Assembly (NCBI RefSeq): GCF_018607965.1
Contig: NZ_JABBAM010000095.1
Span: 24,760-81,645 of the forward strand
Source of the DNA: Planktotalea sp.
GTDB lineage: Bacteria; Pseudomonadota; Alphaproteobacteria; Rhodobacterales; Rhodobacteraceae
Direction of reading: 5' to 3'
Length of the DNA stretch: 56,886 nucleotides
A model generated the notes under the pieces. That model had not been told where the DNA came from and did not search any database. It saw only the letters and a list, made by a program, of their open reading frames with translations. The translations under genes were made by a program, and so were the position numbers. Each line of letters opens with the position of its first letter. The first letter of the stretch is position 1. This document shows positions 1-8,230 of the stretch, piece by piece.

Positions 1-706
1 CTCATTGCGCGCGCGACGGCGTGGGTTGTGTTAATCGCACCAAGCTTGAAACGCGCGGACTCGATATAGACCCGAAGCGTATGTTCCGAGATAGACATCG
101 TGTCCGCTGCTTGCGCACGGTTCAGGCCCATCGCAAGGAAGGTCATCGCATCGGTCTCACGCGGGGACAAATTACGCGATGCTTCGGGCACTCTGTCAGG
201 TTCGAATTCCAGCGCTTTTTGGTTAAAGAAATGCGCAAGCAAAATAAGCTGCCTACGGTTTGTTTGGTAAAGCCCTGCCATTCAACATCACTACAATTGT
301 GCGACGCTGTGAACAACGCGTATTGTCCGTTCGGTCCTCGGATCGGAATTGAAAAACCTTGATTTCCAACCCCGTATTCAATTGCTTCGCGTTGAAAGTT
401 CCGCGCTGCTTTTGATGACCAATCGAGCCGCTTCCAATCCACTGGATGAAACCGCTGATAACACCCTAGGATCACAGGATCGATGCGCAGGTATTCCTGA
501 TCAACGTATCGGGTCACCCAATCTGGCGAATAGGTGCCGCAGCCATACTGATCACCCTTAATGTTCACCCAATGGTAAACCATGTGATCAATTTGATATG
601 TATCACGCAGACCGATTATAACGGCCTGCAGGTCTTCAAGCCCTGAAGCGCGTTCCAATGCTGCCAAGCTGCGGTCCACGTCCGCGATGTACAGTTTCTG
701 AGCCAA
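1..706 (-). pseudogene. LuxR-type autoinducer-binding regulator, frameshifted and cut by the window edge
   Basis: The first frame carries an autoinducer-binding domain of about 140 residues, with the family-like stretch HWVNIKGDQYGCGTYSPDW. After DVEWQG the frame goes wrong: the track ORF ends in a basic tail. The frame one base back reads LYQTNRRQLILLAHFFNQKA and then a typical LuxR helix-turn-helix (LSPRETDAMTFLAMGLNRAQ, ISEHTLRVYIESARFKLGA), running to the left edge of the window. One extra G in the GGG run at about 273-275 would rejoin the two. The start is a TTG at 704-706 with GGAAAGG seven bases upstream; there is no ATG in this frame before the preceding stop. As written the product lacks its DNA-binding domain. 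The family senses acyl-homoserine lactones and regulates transcription; the ligand here is unknown. Confidence 0.85.
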
Positions 707-851
707 CGACAGGCCTTTCCATTAATGCGTCAAGTTCTGCGGTTGCAACGCGGTGGGTGCTATCAAGTTCGCCTGCAAGTTGAGTCAGGCCATTAAGTGA
801 AGCAAACGTTTTCAAATCCGTTAGAACGCCGAGTATCCAAGTATTATTCAT
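636..851 (-). CDS. Small hypothetical protein overlapping the LuxR gene start
   Basis: This 71-residue ORF starts at an ATG with GCGAGAG about seven bases upstream. Its N-terminal half (ILGVLTDLKTFASLNGLTQL) looks like a compact helical protein. The last 25 or so residues are arginine- and glycine-rich and overlap the LuxR coding frame by 71 bases, so the natural end may be different or another small lesion may be present. It lies directly upstream of the LuxR-type gene and is probably cotranscribed. I do not recognise a named family. Confidence 0.5.
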   Translation of the reverse strand: MNNTWILGVLTDLKTFASLNGLTQLAGELDSTHRVATAELDALMERPVVGSETVHRGRGPQLGSIGTRFRA

Positions 852-1041
852 TATTACTCTCGCCTGTAGTAGTTAAAGAAACCTTAACACAACCATAACA
901 TGAGTTTGTTAATTTTTGGTATTCGCGAAAAACAACTCCCCAGAAATAGCGAGGTAGGGTTTCGCAACCCATTGTTGTTGTTTTACTCGCGTTCTCGAAC
1001 GCATAGCGCCCACGATCACATGAGCGATTCGCGGGCGCATT

Positions 1042-1058
1042 GTTTCCAAATCGGAAAC
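1042..1058 (-). terminator. Hairpin 10 bases after the ccr stop
   Basis: GTTTCC and GGAAAC form a six-pair stem with a five-base loop just after the ccr stop. A second inverted repeat (GCGCCC...GGGCGC, 1006-1038) follows. No T-tract is present, so this may be a 3' stabiliser or a Rho-dependent end instead of an intrinsic terminator. Confidence 0.4.
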
Positions 1059-1067
1059 ATGTGGGAT

Positions 1068-2351
1068 TTAAGTCGCGTTCAGGACATCTTCAAAAGTGCG
1101 CAGACCCGTCTTTGGGGCCTGTACAAGCACAGACATATTGCCCGGCTTGTGTTCGTTACGCAGCATTTTCATATGGGCGGCTGGCAGATCATCCCATTCA
1201 AAAACCTCAGACATGCATGGGTCAAGACGGCGTTCTAACATTAACTGATTTGCAGCCGAAGCCTGCTTGAGGTGCGCAAAGTGGCTACCTTGCAAACGTT
1301 TTTGGTGCATCCACATATAGCGCACGTCGAACGTCAGATTAAAGCCGGTCGTACCCGCACAAATTACAACCATACCGCCCTTTTTAACCACGAATGTAGA
1401 CACAGGGAACGTCGCTTCGCCGGGATGTTCAAACACCATATCGACGTTGTTGCCCTTGCCTGTGATGTCCCAGATCGCCTTGCCAAACTTGCGCGCTTCT
1501 TTGAACCAATCGGCGTATTCGGGCGTGTTCACTGTGGGCAGTTGTCCCCAGCAATTGAAGTCTTTGCGATTCAAAACACCCTTCGCGCCAAGGCCTATGA
1601 CGAAATCACGCTTGGATTCATCAGAAATAACACCAATCGCATTGGCACCAGCCGTGTTGATCAACTGGATCGCGTAAGATCCAAGACCACCAGATGCGCC
1701 CCAAACAAGGACGTTTTGACCCGGCTTCAAATCATGTGGTTCATGGCCGAACAACATACGGTACGCAGTTGCGAGGGTTAGTGTATAACACGCTGACTCT
1801 TCCCAAGTTAGATGCTTGGGGCGGTGCATAAGCTGTTGGGCTTGTACGTTCGTGAACTGGGCAAATGATCCATCTGGCGTCTCATAGCCCCAGATACGTT
1901 GGCTTGGCGAATACATCGGATCACCGCCATTGCACTCTTCATCGTCGCCATCGTCTTGGTTGCAGTGGATCACAACTTCGTCGCCAATCTTCCAGCGTTT
2001 GACCTTGTCACCGACAGCCCAAACAATGCCCGACGCATCAGAACCAGCAATGTGATAGGCTTGCTTGTGCCCATCAAATGGTGAAATTGGCTGGCCAAGT
2101 GACGCCCAGACACCATTGTAGTTAACGCCTGCGGCCATAACCAAAACCAGTACTTCGTGACTATCCAAAACAGGCACGTCGAGCACTTCTTTTTGCATCG
2201 CTGTATCAGGGTCACCGTGGCGTTCGTGGCGGATCGCCCATGCGTACATTTTCTTGGGAACATAGCCGAGAGGAGGCATTTCGCCCATCTCGTACAGGTC
2301 TTTCTCAGGCGCGTCATACGCCACAATTCCGGTTTCGATATCCAGAGCCAT
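1068..2351 (-). CDS. ccr: Crotonyl-CoA carboxylase/reductase
   Basis: This 427-residue enzyme makes ethylmalonyl-CoA from crotonyl-CoA, CO2 and NADPH, the committing step of the ethylmalonyl-CoA pathway for acetate assimilation. It is a zinc-independent medium-chain dehydrogenase/reductase: N-terminal GroES-like domain, a nucleotide-binding motif GASGGLGSYA, and the conserved FEHPG segment. The length matches the family. The track ORF begins 29 codons earlier, but MALDIETGIVAYDAPEKDL is the family start and GGAGGG lies five bases before that ATG. It is downstream of the PlsB-like gene on the same strand. The 149-base gap holds two motifs shared with other EMC genes (2452-2468 and 2375-2387), implying its own promoter and common regulation. 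Confidence 0.97.
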   Translation of the reverse strand: MALDIETGIVAYDAPEKDLYEMGEMPPLGYVPKKMYAWAIRHERHGDPDTAMQKEVLDVPVLDSHEVLVLVMAAGVNYNGVWASLGQPISPFDGHKQAYHIAGSDASGIVWAVGDKVKRWKIGDEVVIHCNQDDGDDEECNGGDPMYSPSQRIWGYETPDGSFAQFTNVQAQQLMHRPKHLTWEESACYTLTLATAYRMLFGHEPHDLKPGQNVLVWGASGGLGSYAIQLINTAGANAIGVISDESKRDFVIGLGAKGVLNRKDFNCWGQLPTVNTPEYADWFKEARKFGKAIWDITGKGNNVDMVFEHPGEATFPVSTFVVKKGGMVVICAGTTGFNLTFDVRYMWMHQKRLQGSHFAHLKQASAANQLMLERRLDPCMSEVFEWDDLPAAHMKMLRNEHKPGNMSVLVQAPKTGLRTFEDVLNAT

Positions 2352-2374
2352 ATCACCCTCCTGCCAATGTATTT

Positions 2375-2387
2375 GCCGCAACGCAGA
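2375..2387 (-). promoter_or_regulatory. GCYGC-N3-GCRGM element upstream of ccr
   Basis: On the plus strand the sequence is GCCGCAACGCAGA, 24 bases before the ccr start codon. The 12-base core GCYGCAAYGCRG is also found before ecm, mcl2 and mcl1, and a related site precedes mdh. It is the weakest of the set as an inverted repeat (3 of 5 arm pairs) and may lie in the leader. The regulator is unknown. Confidence 0.45.
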
Positions 2388-2451
2388 ATCATTGCTTTCA
2401 AGAAGTGGTAGAGATCGACGCGCAACAATGCAACACATGAAAGTCTTTTTG

Positions 2452-2468
2452 GGTAATTTTATAACCCA
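2452..2468 (-). promoter_or_regulatory. ATTACCC inverted repeat upstream of ccr
   Basis: In gene orientation this reads GGGTTATAAAATTACCC, about 100 bases before the ccr start. Six of seven arm pairs match around a three-base centre. Its right half, ATTACCCAAA, is the same as in the ecm site (4061-4076), and mcl1 has a close copy (55381-55396). It is placed where a promoter operator would be expected. The regulator is unknown. Confidence 0.5.
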
Positions 2469-2500
2469 GCAATCGCAGCAATTGATGCTGCGCCTGCATC

Positions 2501-3856
2501 CTATTTTGCGAGGTGCTCAATCGTGTTCGCATAATAGCGAAGAGCAAAGCGCTGTGCGTCGTCCACGACAACCTTGTCACCCTCAACGCGCAGGATACGG
2601 CGCTCACAAAGATGTTTCAGCGCAATCTCTGAAGCATATTCAATGTTATCGCGCGGCATGTGAACATAAGCGTCTTTCATCCGATCTAGCTGGGCTTGCA
2701 TCAATCCAGGTAAGTCCGCGTGCACAACGCTTTCGCGTTCTTTCATCACGGACGCCAAAAGCGGCACAGGCACAACAGGCACCACATCCGCAATCCGTTG
2801 CATCAACTCTTCGCCCAAATGTTCCGCATCTGCATTTCCGTATTCCTGCGCATGTGCCCGCAAGGAAACGGGCGATCCAAAACTAACAGCCGCATAGCCA
2901 AAGCGATGAAAGCGCCCGATGACACGCAGCCAAAGTTGCTTAAAGAAGAACCCTGCGACAACACTTATACGCGCGCGAAACCTGCGGGTTCCGGCAGCAT
3001 CTGCTGCCATTAGTATGCGATCCTCAAGAACACGGTCATAGTTCAAAGCGACGGGCACAAACAAAACATCGCGCCCACCTTCTTCATAGCCGTCCGTCAG
3101 ATATTTAAGCAGACCCAGCTTTGGCGGCGCAATCTTACCGTCCAACGATAGCCCCCCCTCAGGGAACATCGCCTGCGTCACACCCGCTTGTGTCGCCAGA
3201 TAAACATAGCGCGCCAGAACGCGGCGATAGAGATCACCGCGCGATTTACGGCGAATAAAATACGCACCCATCGCCTTGATCAAACGGCTTAGCGGCCAAA
3301 CCCGCGCCCATTCCCCAACCGCATAAGCCAGCGCGGATCGCTCTGCCGCAAGATATGTGACCAAAACGTAGTCCATGTTCGAGCGATGGTTCATTACAAA
3401 AACAACAGTCGCATCTTTGTCCAACGCACTAAGCCCAGCATCGTCATGATACCCTAAGCGCACAAGATACAGCGCATTGCTAAGACCGCGCGCAATTCGA
3501 ATGGCGATGCCGAAATACGCGGTCGCACTGAACGACGGCACGATCTCGCGCGAATATTTGCGGGCCTGTTCAAACGCGACGTTCTCGGGAACGCTATTAC
3601 GTTTTGCATGATCCGCAATCGCCTGGCTGACTTCGGGATCATAGATCAAGCGTTGGATCATGTCATAGCGCCGCGCCAACTTGAACGGTTCAATCGGACG
3701 TTCAAGCCGCTCGTTTACACGTTTTACGACGCGCTCCATACGGCGGCGAAAGAACCAGCGCACAGAGGGAAACAGAAAATGGGATGCAAAGGTAACCACT
3801 GCAAAAAGCAGGATCAGCGAGAATAGCCAAATGGGAAGTTCCACGGTTTGCATCAT
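2501..3856 (-). CDS. PlsB-like glycerolipid acyltransferase
   Basis: The 451-residue protein has one N-terminal membrane segment (IWLFSLILLFAVVTFASHFL) and a glycerophosphate acyltransferase domain with the HX4D motif in NHRSNMDY and the glycerophosphate-binding motif FPEGG. It should acylate glycerol-3-phosphate or lysophosphatidate at the inner membrane during phospholipid synthesis. The start chosen is the first of two adjacent ATGs after AAGGG; the track start 16 codons upstream lies in a basic, cysteine-containing leader unlike the family. It sits between ecm (divergent) and ccr (same strand). There is no functional link to the EMC pathway beyond proximity. The precise acceptor is not determined. 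Confidence 0.88.
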   Translation of the reverse strand: MMQTVELPIWLFSLILLFAVVTFASHFLFPSVRWFFRRRMERVVKRVNERLERPIEPFKLARRYDMIQRLIYDPEVSQAIADHAKRNSVPENVAFEQARKYSREIVPSFSATAYFGIAIRIARGLSNALYLVRLGYHDDAGLSALDKDATVVFVMNHRSNMDYVLVTYLAAERSALAYAVGEWARVWPLSRLIKAMGAYFIRRKSRGDLYRRVLARYVYLATQAGVTQAMFPEGGLSLDGKIAPPKLGLLKYLTDGYEEGGRDVLFVPVALNYDRVLEDRILMAADAAGTRRFRARISVVAGFFFKQLWLRVIGRFHRFGYAAVSFGSPVSLRAHAQEYGNADAEHLGEELMQRIADVVPVVPVPLLASVMKERESVVHADLPGLMQAQLDRMKDAYVHMPRDNIEYASEIALKHLCERRILRVEGDKVVVDDAQRFALRYYANTIEHLAK

Positions 3857-4006
3857 CAAAGGACCCTTGCAGCATGGCCGCCTAGGGTAAATACGTTTCT
3901 TCACAACGGTGCGCGCATTCCCCAGAGTTGGTGGTGGAATACATCACTTCTATTTTGCTACCGAATGCGCGCCCTAAAGTTACGCTGCGGGCGCATCCCC
4001 GAGAAT

Positions 4007-4019
4007 GCCGCAACGCGGC
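4007..4019 (+). promoter_or_regulatory. GCYGC-N3-GCRGM element upstream of ecm
   Basis: GCCGCAACGCGGC is a perfect five-pair inverted repeat with spacer AAC, 78 bases before the ecm ATG. It is the best-formed member of the set at ccr, mcl2, mcl1 and mdh. It lies in the 241-base divergent gap between the acyltransferase gene and ecm. Confidence 0.5.
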
Positions 4020-4060
4020 GAAATAATGGTTGCGTAAAGTTCCGCTCGCACGTATCAAAA

Positions 4061-4076
4061 CGTAATATTATTACCC
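4061..4076 (+). promoter_or_regulatory. CGTAAT-N3-ATTACCC inverted repeat upstream of ecm
   Basis: CGTAATATTATTACCC contains GTAAT and ATTAC as inverted arms around ATT and ends 21 bases before the ecm ATG. The flanking ATCAAAA is identical to that in front of mcl1, giving 13 identical bases (ATCAAAACGTAAT) plus ATTACCC. The closeness to the start codon suggests repression, or a promoter with a short leader. Confidence 0.6.
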
Positions 4077-4097
4077 AAACGATTCACGAGGCGCCCT

Positions 4098-6077
4098 ATG
4101 TCCGATATCAAAGCAGCCATCACAAAAGACCGCCCTTGGTTGATCCGTACATATGCTGGCCATTCAACTGCCAAAGCCTCAAACGCCTTGTATCGTGGCA
4201 ATCTGGCCAAGGGTCAGACGGGTCTATCGGTCGCCTTCGATTTACCAACCCAAACAGGCTACGATAGTGATCACGTGCTTGCGCGCGGTGAAGTCGGCAA
4301 AGTCGGTGTTCCTGTCTGCCACTTGGGCGATATGCGCACGTTGTTCGACGAAATCCCGCTTGGGGACATGAACACCTCCATGACGATCAACGCGACCGCC
4401 CCTTGGCTGCTTGCGCTTTATGTGGCCGCAGCTGAAGAACAGGACGCGGATGTGTCCAAGCTACAAGGTACGGTTCAAAACGATCTGATCAAGGAATATT
4501 TGTCGCGCGGCACCTATATTTGCCCCCCTGCTCCAAGCCTCAAGATGATTGCGGACGTGGCTGAGTATTGCTACACCAATATCCCCAAATGGAACCCGAT
4601 GAACGTGTGTTCCTACCACTTGCAAGAGGCAGGCGCGACGCCCGAACAAGAGCTGGCGTTTGCTTTGGCAACCGCGACAGCCGTTCTTGATGAACTGCGC
4701 CCACGCGTACCCGCTGAGGACTTTCCCATCCTCGTTGGTCGTATTTCTTTCTTCGTGAACGCAGGCATCCGTTTTGTGACCGAGATGTGCAAGATGCGCG
4801 CCTTCGTGGATCTATGGGACGAAATTTGTCGCGATCGCTACGCTGTAGAGGACCCAAAGATGCGTCGCTTTCGATACGGTGTGCAGGTGAATTCACTCGG
4901 CCTGACCGAACAGCAACCTGAAAATAACGTCTACCGTATCCTGATCGAAATGCTGGCCGTCACACTCTCCAAAAACGCCCGCGCCCGCGCCGTGCAATTG
5001 CCTGCGTGGAACGAAGCGCTTGGCCTGCCGCGTCCTTGGGATCAGCAGTGGTCCATGCGCATGCAACAAATCCTAGCCTATGAAACCGACCTGCTGGAAT
5101 TCGACGATCTATTTGATCAAAACCCAGCCGTAGATCGCAAAGTGGAAGAGCTGAAATCAGGCGCGCGTGCAGAGCTTGCCAACCTCGATTCAATGGGCGG
5201 CGCGATTTACACAATCGACTACATGAAGTCCCGCCTTGTGGATAGCAATGCAGATCGCCTGAACAAGATCGAACGCAATGAGACCATCGTTGTCGGCGTG
5301 AACAAGTGGCAGCAGGGCGAGCAATCGCCTTTGCAAACCGAAGACGGCGGTATCATGGTCGTTGATCCAGCAGTTGAGGGCGAACAGATTAACCGTCTTG
5401 AGGAATGGCGTTCAAACCGTGACCAAGCTGCAGTGAACTGCGCCCTTGCAGCTTTGCGCGAAGCGTCTTCCAAAGGTGAGAACGTCATGCCTGCCTCCAT
5501 CGCCGCCGCAAAAGCAGGCGTGACGACAGGCGAATGGGCCGCTGAAATGCGTGCTGTTCATGGCGAATATCGCGGCCCAACCGGTGTTTCCGCCTCTGTT
5601 TCCAACAAGTCAGAAGGTCTTGATGACATTCGTGAAGCTGTAAATGTTGTCAGCGACAAGCTGGGCCGTCGCCTTAAGTTCCTTGTCGGCAAACCTGGTC
5701 TTGACGGTCACTCGAACGGGTCCGAACAGATTGCGTTTCGCGCGCGCGATTGTGGAATGGACATCGAATACGATGGCATCCGCCTCACGCCTGAAGAACT
5801 CGTTACCTCTGCGGTCGAGACAAAGGCGCATGTTGTTGGGCTGTCTATCCTCTCTGGAAGTCATATCCCATTGGTCGAAGACCTGATGAAACGCATGCGC
5901 GATGCTGGCCTTGGCAACACGCCGGTTATCGTTGGCGGCATTATCCCCGATGACGACGCAGAACGCTTGCTCGCGATGGGTGTGGCACGCGTCTATACGC
6001 CAAAGGATTTCGAACTCAACGCGATCATGAAAGATATCGTTATGCTGGCTGATCCAAGCCCACTTGCGGCTGAGTGA
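4098..6077 (+). CDS. ecm: Ethylmalonyl-CoA mutase, B12-dependent
   Basis: This 659-residue enzyme isomerises (2R)-ethylmalonyl-CoA to methylsuccinyl-CoA in the EMC pathway. The N-terminal 500 or so residues form the acyl-CoA mutase barrel (RTYAGHSTAKASNALYRGNL near the start; SVAFDLPTQTGYDSDH). The C-terminal domain binds adenosylcobalamin through the DXHXXG motif in GLDGHSNG and the later SILSGSH and VGGIIP segments. The length is that of Ecm and shorter than methylmalonyl-CoA mutase. GAGG lies about ten bases before the ATG. It is divergent from the acyltransferase gene, and its promoter region shares two motifs with other EMC genes. A GNAT gene and deoD follow on the same strand. Confidence 0.97.
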   Translation: MSDIKAAITKDRPWLIRTYAGHSTAKASNALYRGNLAKGQTGLSVAFDLPTQTGYDSDHVLARGEVGKVGVPVCHLGDMRTLFDEIPLGDMNTSMTINATAPWLLALYVAAAEEQDADVSKLQGTVQNDLIKEYLSRGTYICPPAPSLKMIADVAEYCYTNIPKWNPMNVCSYHLQEAGATPEQELAFALATATAVLDELRPRVPAEDFPILVGRISFFVNAGIRFVTEMCKMRAFVDLWDEICRDRYAVEDPKMRRFRYGVQVNSLGLTEQQPENNVYRILIEMLAVTLSKNARARAVQLPAWNEALGLPRPWDQQWSMRMQQILAYETDLLEFDDLFDQNPAVDRKVEELKSGARAELANLDSMGGAIYTIDYMKSRLVDSNADRLNKIERNETIVVGVNKWQQGEQSPLQTEDGGIMVVDPAVEGEQINRLEEWRSNRDQAAVNCALAALREASSKGENVMPASIAAAKAGVTTGEWAAEMRAVHGEYRGPTGVSASVSNKSEGLDDIREAVNVVSDKLGRRLKFLVGKPGLDGHSNGSEQIAFRARDCGMDIEYDGIRLTPEELVTSAVETKAHVVGLSILSGSHIPLVEDLMKRMRDAGLGNTPVIVGGIIPDDDAERLLAMGVARVYTPKDFELNAIMKDIVMLADPSPLAAE

Positions 6078-6113
6078 TTGACCCTATCGTGCGGCAGTCC
6101 TACCGTTGCACTA

Positions 6114-6560
6114 ATGAAAAATGACATCATCATCCGCCCCTTGGTCCAGAGCGACGAAGCCGACTGGCGCCGCCTTTGGACCGCGTACTTAGAGTACTAC
6201 GAAAGCTCCGTTACCGAAGCGGTTTACGTGACCACTTTCGAACGCCTCATCGACGCAGACAACACCAAACAATGCGCAGCTTTGGCCGTACAAGGCGATA
6301 CACCTATCGGCCTTGTTCATTGGATTTATCACCCGCACAACTGGAAGATTGAGGACGTGATCTACCTGCAAGATCTCTACACCGACCCAACCGTGCGCGG
6401 CACTGGTGTTGGGCGCACGTTGATCGAACATGTGTACGATGTGGCGGATCAGAGCGAAACGTCCACCGTCTATTGGATGACACAAGAATTCAACACAACC
6501 GCGCGTCTGCTCTACGATCGCATCGCCGCGAAAACCGTCTTTGTGCAGTACAAACGTTAG
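6114..6560 (+). CDS. GNAT-family N-acetyltransferase
   Basis: The 148-residue protein has the GNAT fold signature: an N-terminal IIIRPLVQSDEADWRRLW segment, and the acetyl-CoA loop VRGTGVGRTLIEHV (motif A, pattern RxxGxG/A). It would transfer an acetyl group to an amine; the substrate cannot be told. The track begins at a TTG directly after the ecm stop, but the ATG 12 codons later (MKNDIIIRPL) starts at the family N-terminus. No clear ribosome-binding site is visible for either. It is nine bases ahead of deoD and 36 after ecm, so probably cotranscribed with both. Confidence 0.85.
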   Translation: MKNDIIIRPLVQSDEADWRRLWTAYLEYYESSVTEAVYVTTFERLIDADNTKQCAALAVQGDTPIGLVHWIYHPHNWKIEDVIYLQDLYTDPTVRGTGVGRTLIEHVYDVADQSETSTVYWMTQEFNTTARLLYDRIAAKTVFVQYKR

Positions 6561-6569
6561 GAAATCCCC

Positions 6570-7274
6570 ATGACCATTCACATCGGTGCCAAGCCAGATC
6601 AAATCGCTGAAACTGTTCTTATGCCTGGCGATCCCTACCGCGCCAAATGGGCCGCCGAAACCTTTCTGGAGGGCGCGGAACTCGTGAACGAAGTGCGCGG
6701 CATGCTTGGATTTACTGGCACTTGGAAAGGCAACCGCGTCACGATCCAAGGCAGCGGAATGGGCATGCCTTCCTTGTCGATTTACGCCAATGAACTACTG
6801 AAAGACTATAATGCTAAAACGCTGATCCGTATTGGGTCTTGCGGCGCGATGCAGAACCATGTGGGCATCCGTGACGTTATCATCGCAATGACAGCAACCA
6901 CGCTGTCCACCCCGTCGCGCGGGTTTTTTAAAGAAGTGAACTATGCCCCCTGTGCCGATTGGAGTCTGCTACGCGCCACTGTCACCGCGGCCGAGGCCAA
7001 GGGCACGAAAACCCACGTAGGCGGCATTTATTCATCGGATGTGTTCTATGACGAACGCCCCGACCTGAACGAACAAATGGTGCGCCACGGAATTTTAGGC
7101 GTAGAAATGGAAGCCGCCGAACTCTACACGCTTGCAGCGCGCTATGATGCACGTGCTTTAGCGGTGCTAACAGTGTCTGATCATTTACTAACGGGCGACG
7201 CCTTGCCTGCGTCTGATCGCGAAAGCAGCTTTGGCGAAATGGTCGAAATCGCGCTTGAAGCTGCCTTCGCCTAA
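6570..7274 (+). CDS. deoD: Purine nucleoside phosphorylase, DeoD type
   Basis: At 234 residues this matches the hexameric DeoD class, which cleaves purine (deoxy)nucleosides with phosphate to base and (deoxy)ribose-1-phosphate in salvage. Visible family marks are [18 protein letters not shown] near the N-terminus, the phosphate-binding [16 protein letters not shown] (ribose site), and TVSDHLLTG carrying the catalytic Asp. The start has GGAAATCCCC before the ATG. It is nine bases after the GNAT gene and converges with the DUF1989 gene, whose stop is nine bases away. Confidence 0.96.
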   Translation: MTIHIGAKPDQIAETVLMPGDPYRAKWAAETFLEGAELVNEVRGMLGFTGTWKGNRVTIQGSGMGMPSLSIYANELLKDYNAKTLIRIGSCGAMQNHVGIRDVIIAMTATTLSTPSRGFFKEVNYAPCADWSLLRATVTAAEAKGTKTHVGGIYSSDVFYDERPDLNEQMVRHGILGVEMEAAELYTLAARYDARALAVLTVSDHLLTGDALPASDRESSFGEMVEIALEAAFA

Positions 7275-7283
7275 CGCCGCATT

Positions 7284-8135
7284 TTATCTACCATGCGAGC
7301 CGTCATAGCCATTTGGTTGCGGCGGCTCCCAACCCTTTAGGCTGGCACTTTTGGGCTTAAACACTTCTACAAGTAACGGATGGCATTGTGCTTCGTCGCT
7401 TGAGTGGATCGTACTGCAATCTCCACCGGGACAGGCGCTAAGCGCACCCAAAAGATCAATTTCTGCGAAAAACTCTAGATAGTCGCCCTGCCGAACGGGG
7501 CTGGCTTTCATAAAATACTGACCCATATCGCGTGTAAAACCTGTACACATGAAAACGTTTAAAACGTCATGAATATATGGCTCTGCCTCTTGCAAGGAGA
7601 CGTTCAAATGATCTGCAAGAGCGCGCGTAAGGTTCGAATGACAGCAATGGTGATACTGCGTGCTGGACAACAGATTACCAGTGTAGGGATCACAGCGCGT
7701 CCCAATCACATCGTGAACAGAACCACCGAAAGCATCGATGCCATACCAGCCAAGCGTGTCCGTAGTGATCGTTGCCATGGGGCGTAGAGTAGGAAAAGAA
7801 CTCCACATAGAGTCACCCGTTGTGATATGGGTTCTATGCAGCGCACGCGTTTTGCCGGAATAAAACCGTTCTGTCAGATCGTGCGCGCTCCACAGATTAA
7901 GGTCGCCGACCTGAGACCCTTCAGGGCACGAAATGCGAAAGAAATGACCTACTGGAACCTTAAAACACCGAGCGTCCCGCGCTGGTACGAGCGTTTCACT
8001 GACTTTCATAGCGGTGGCTCGCGCATTTTCATAAAGAGGCAAATCGCGTTGCGGCAAGCCTTCGACAGGATAGCAAATCACAGGTTCAATAGCACGGCGT
8101 TCGTCGGCATCTGTTGGTCTAATGTGCATCGTCAT
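7284..8135 (-). CDS. DUF1989 / urea carboxylase-associated family protein
   Basis: The 283-residue protein belongs to the DUF1989 family, often found near urea carboxylase genes. Typical features are the central GDLNLWSAHDLTERF and TLRPMATITTDTLGWYGIDA stretches and the C-terminal cysteine motif SACPGGDCS. Two histidine/cysteine pairs (YHHCCHSN) suggest metal binding, but the reaction is not known to me. No urea carboxylase gene is in the window. It lies alone between convergent deoD and the sdhB terminator. The alternative start two codons later (MHIRPTD) is equally possible. Confidence 0.88.
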   Translation of the reverse strand: MTMHIRPTDADERRAIEPVICYPVEGLPQRDLPLYENARATAMKVSETLVPARDARCFKVPVGHFFRISCPEGSQVGDLNLWSAHDLTERFYSGKTRALHRTHITTGDSMWSSFPTLRPMATITTDTLGWYGIDAFGGSVHDVIGTRCDPYTGNLLSSTQYHHCCHSNLTRALADHLNVSLQEAEPYIHDVLNVFMCTGFTRDMGQYFMKASPVRQGDYLEFFAEIDLLGALSACPGGDCSTIHSSDEAQCHPLLVEVFKPKSASLKGWEPPQPNGYDGSHGR

Positions 8136-8172
8136 TCTCGCTAGATTTCAAACAAAGCATACGGACAAAAAA

Positions 8173-8204
8173 GAGACCCCACCACAAAGCTGTGACGGAG
8201 TCTC
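8173..8204 (-). terminator. Bidirectional intrinsic terminator after sdhB
   Basis: GAGAC and GTCTC arms enclose inner pairs CC/GG and CACA/TGTG around AAGC. On the minus strand the hairpin is followed by CTCTTTTTTG, and on the plus strand by CGATTTTTC. It lies 27 bases after the sdhB stop and ends the sdh operon. Confidence 0.85.
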
Positions 8205-8230
8205 GATTTTTCTAGAAAAATCACGCGCAC

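Noticed and set aside
1272-1781. 169-residue ORF on the plus strand
   Set aside because: Antisense to ccr and basic in composition; no support as a gene.
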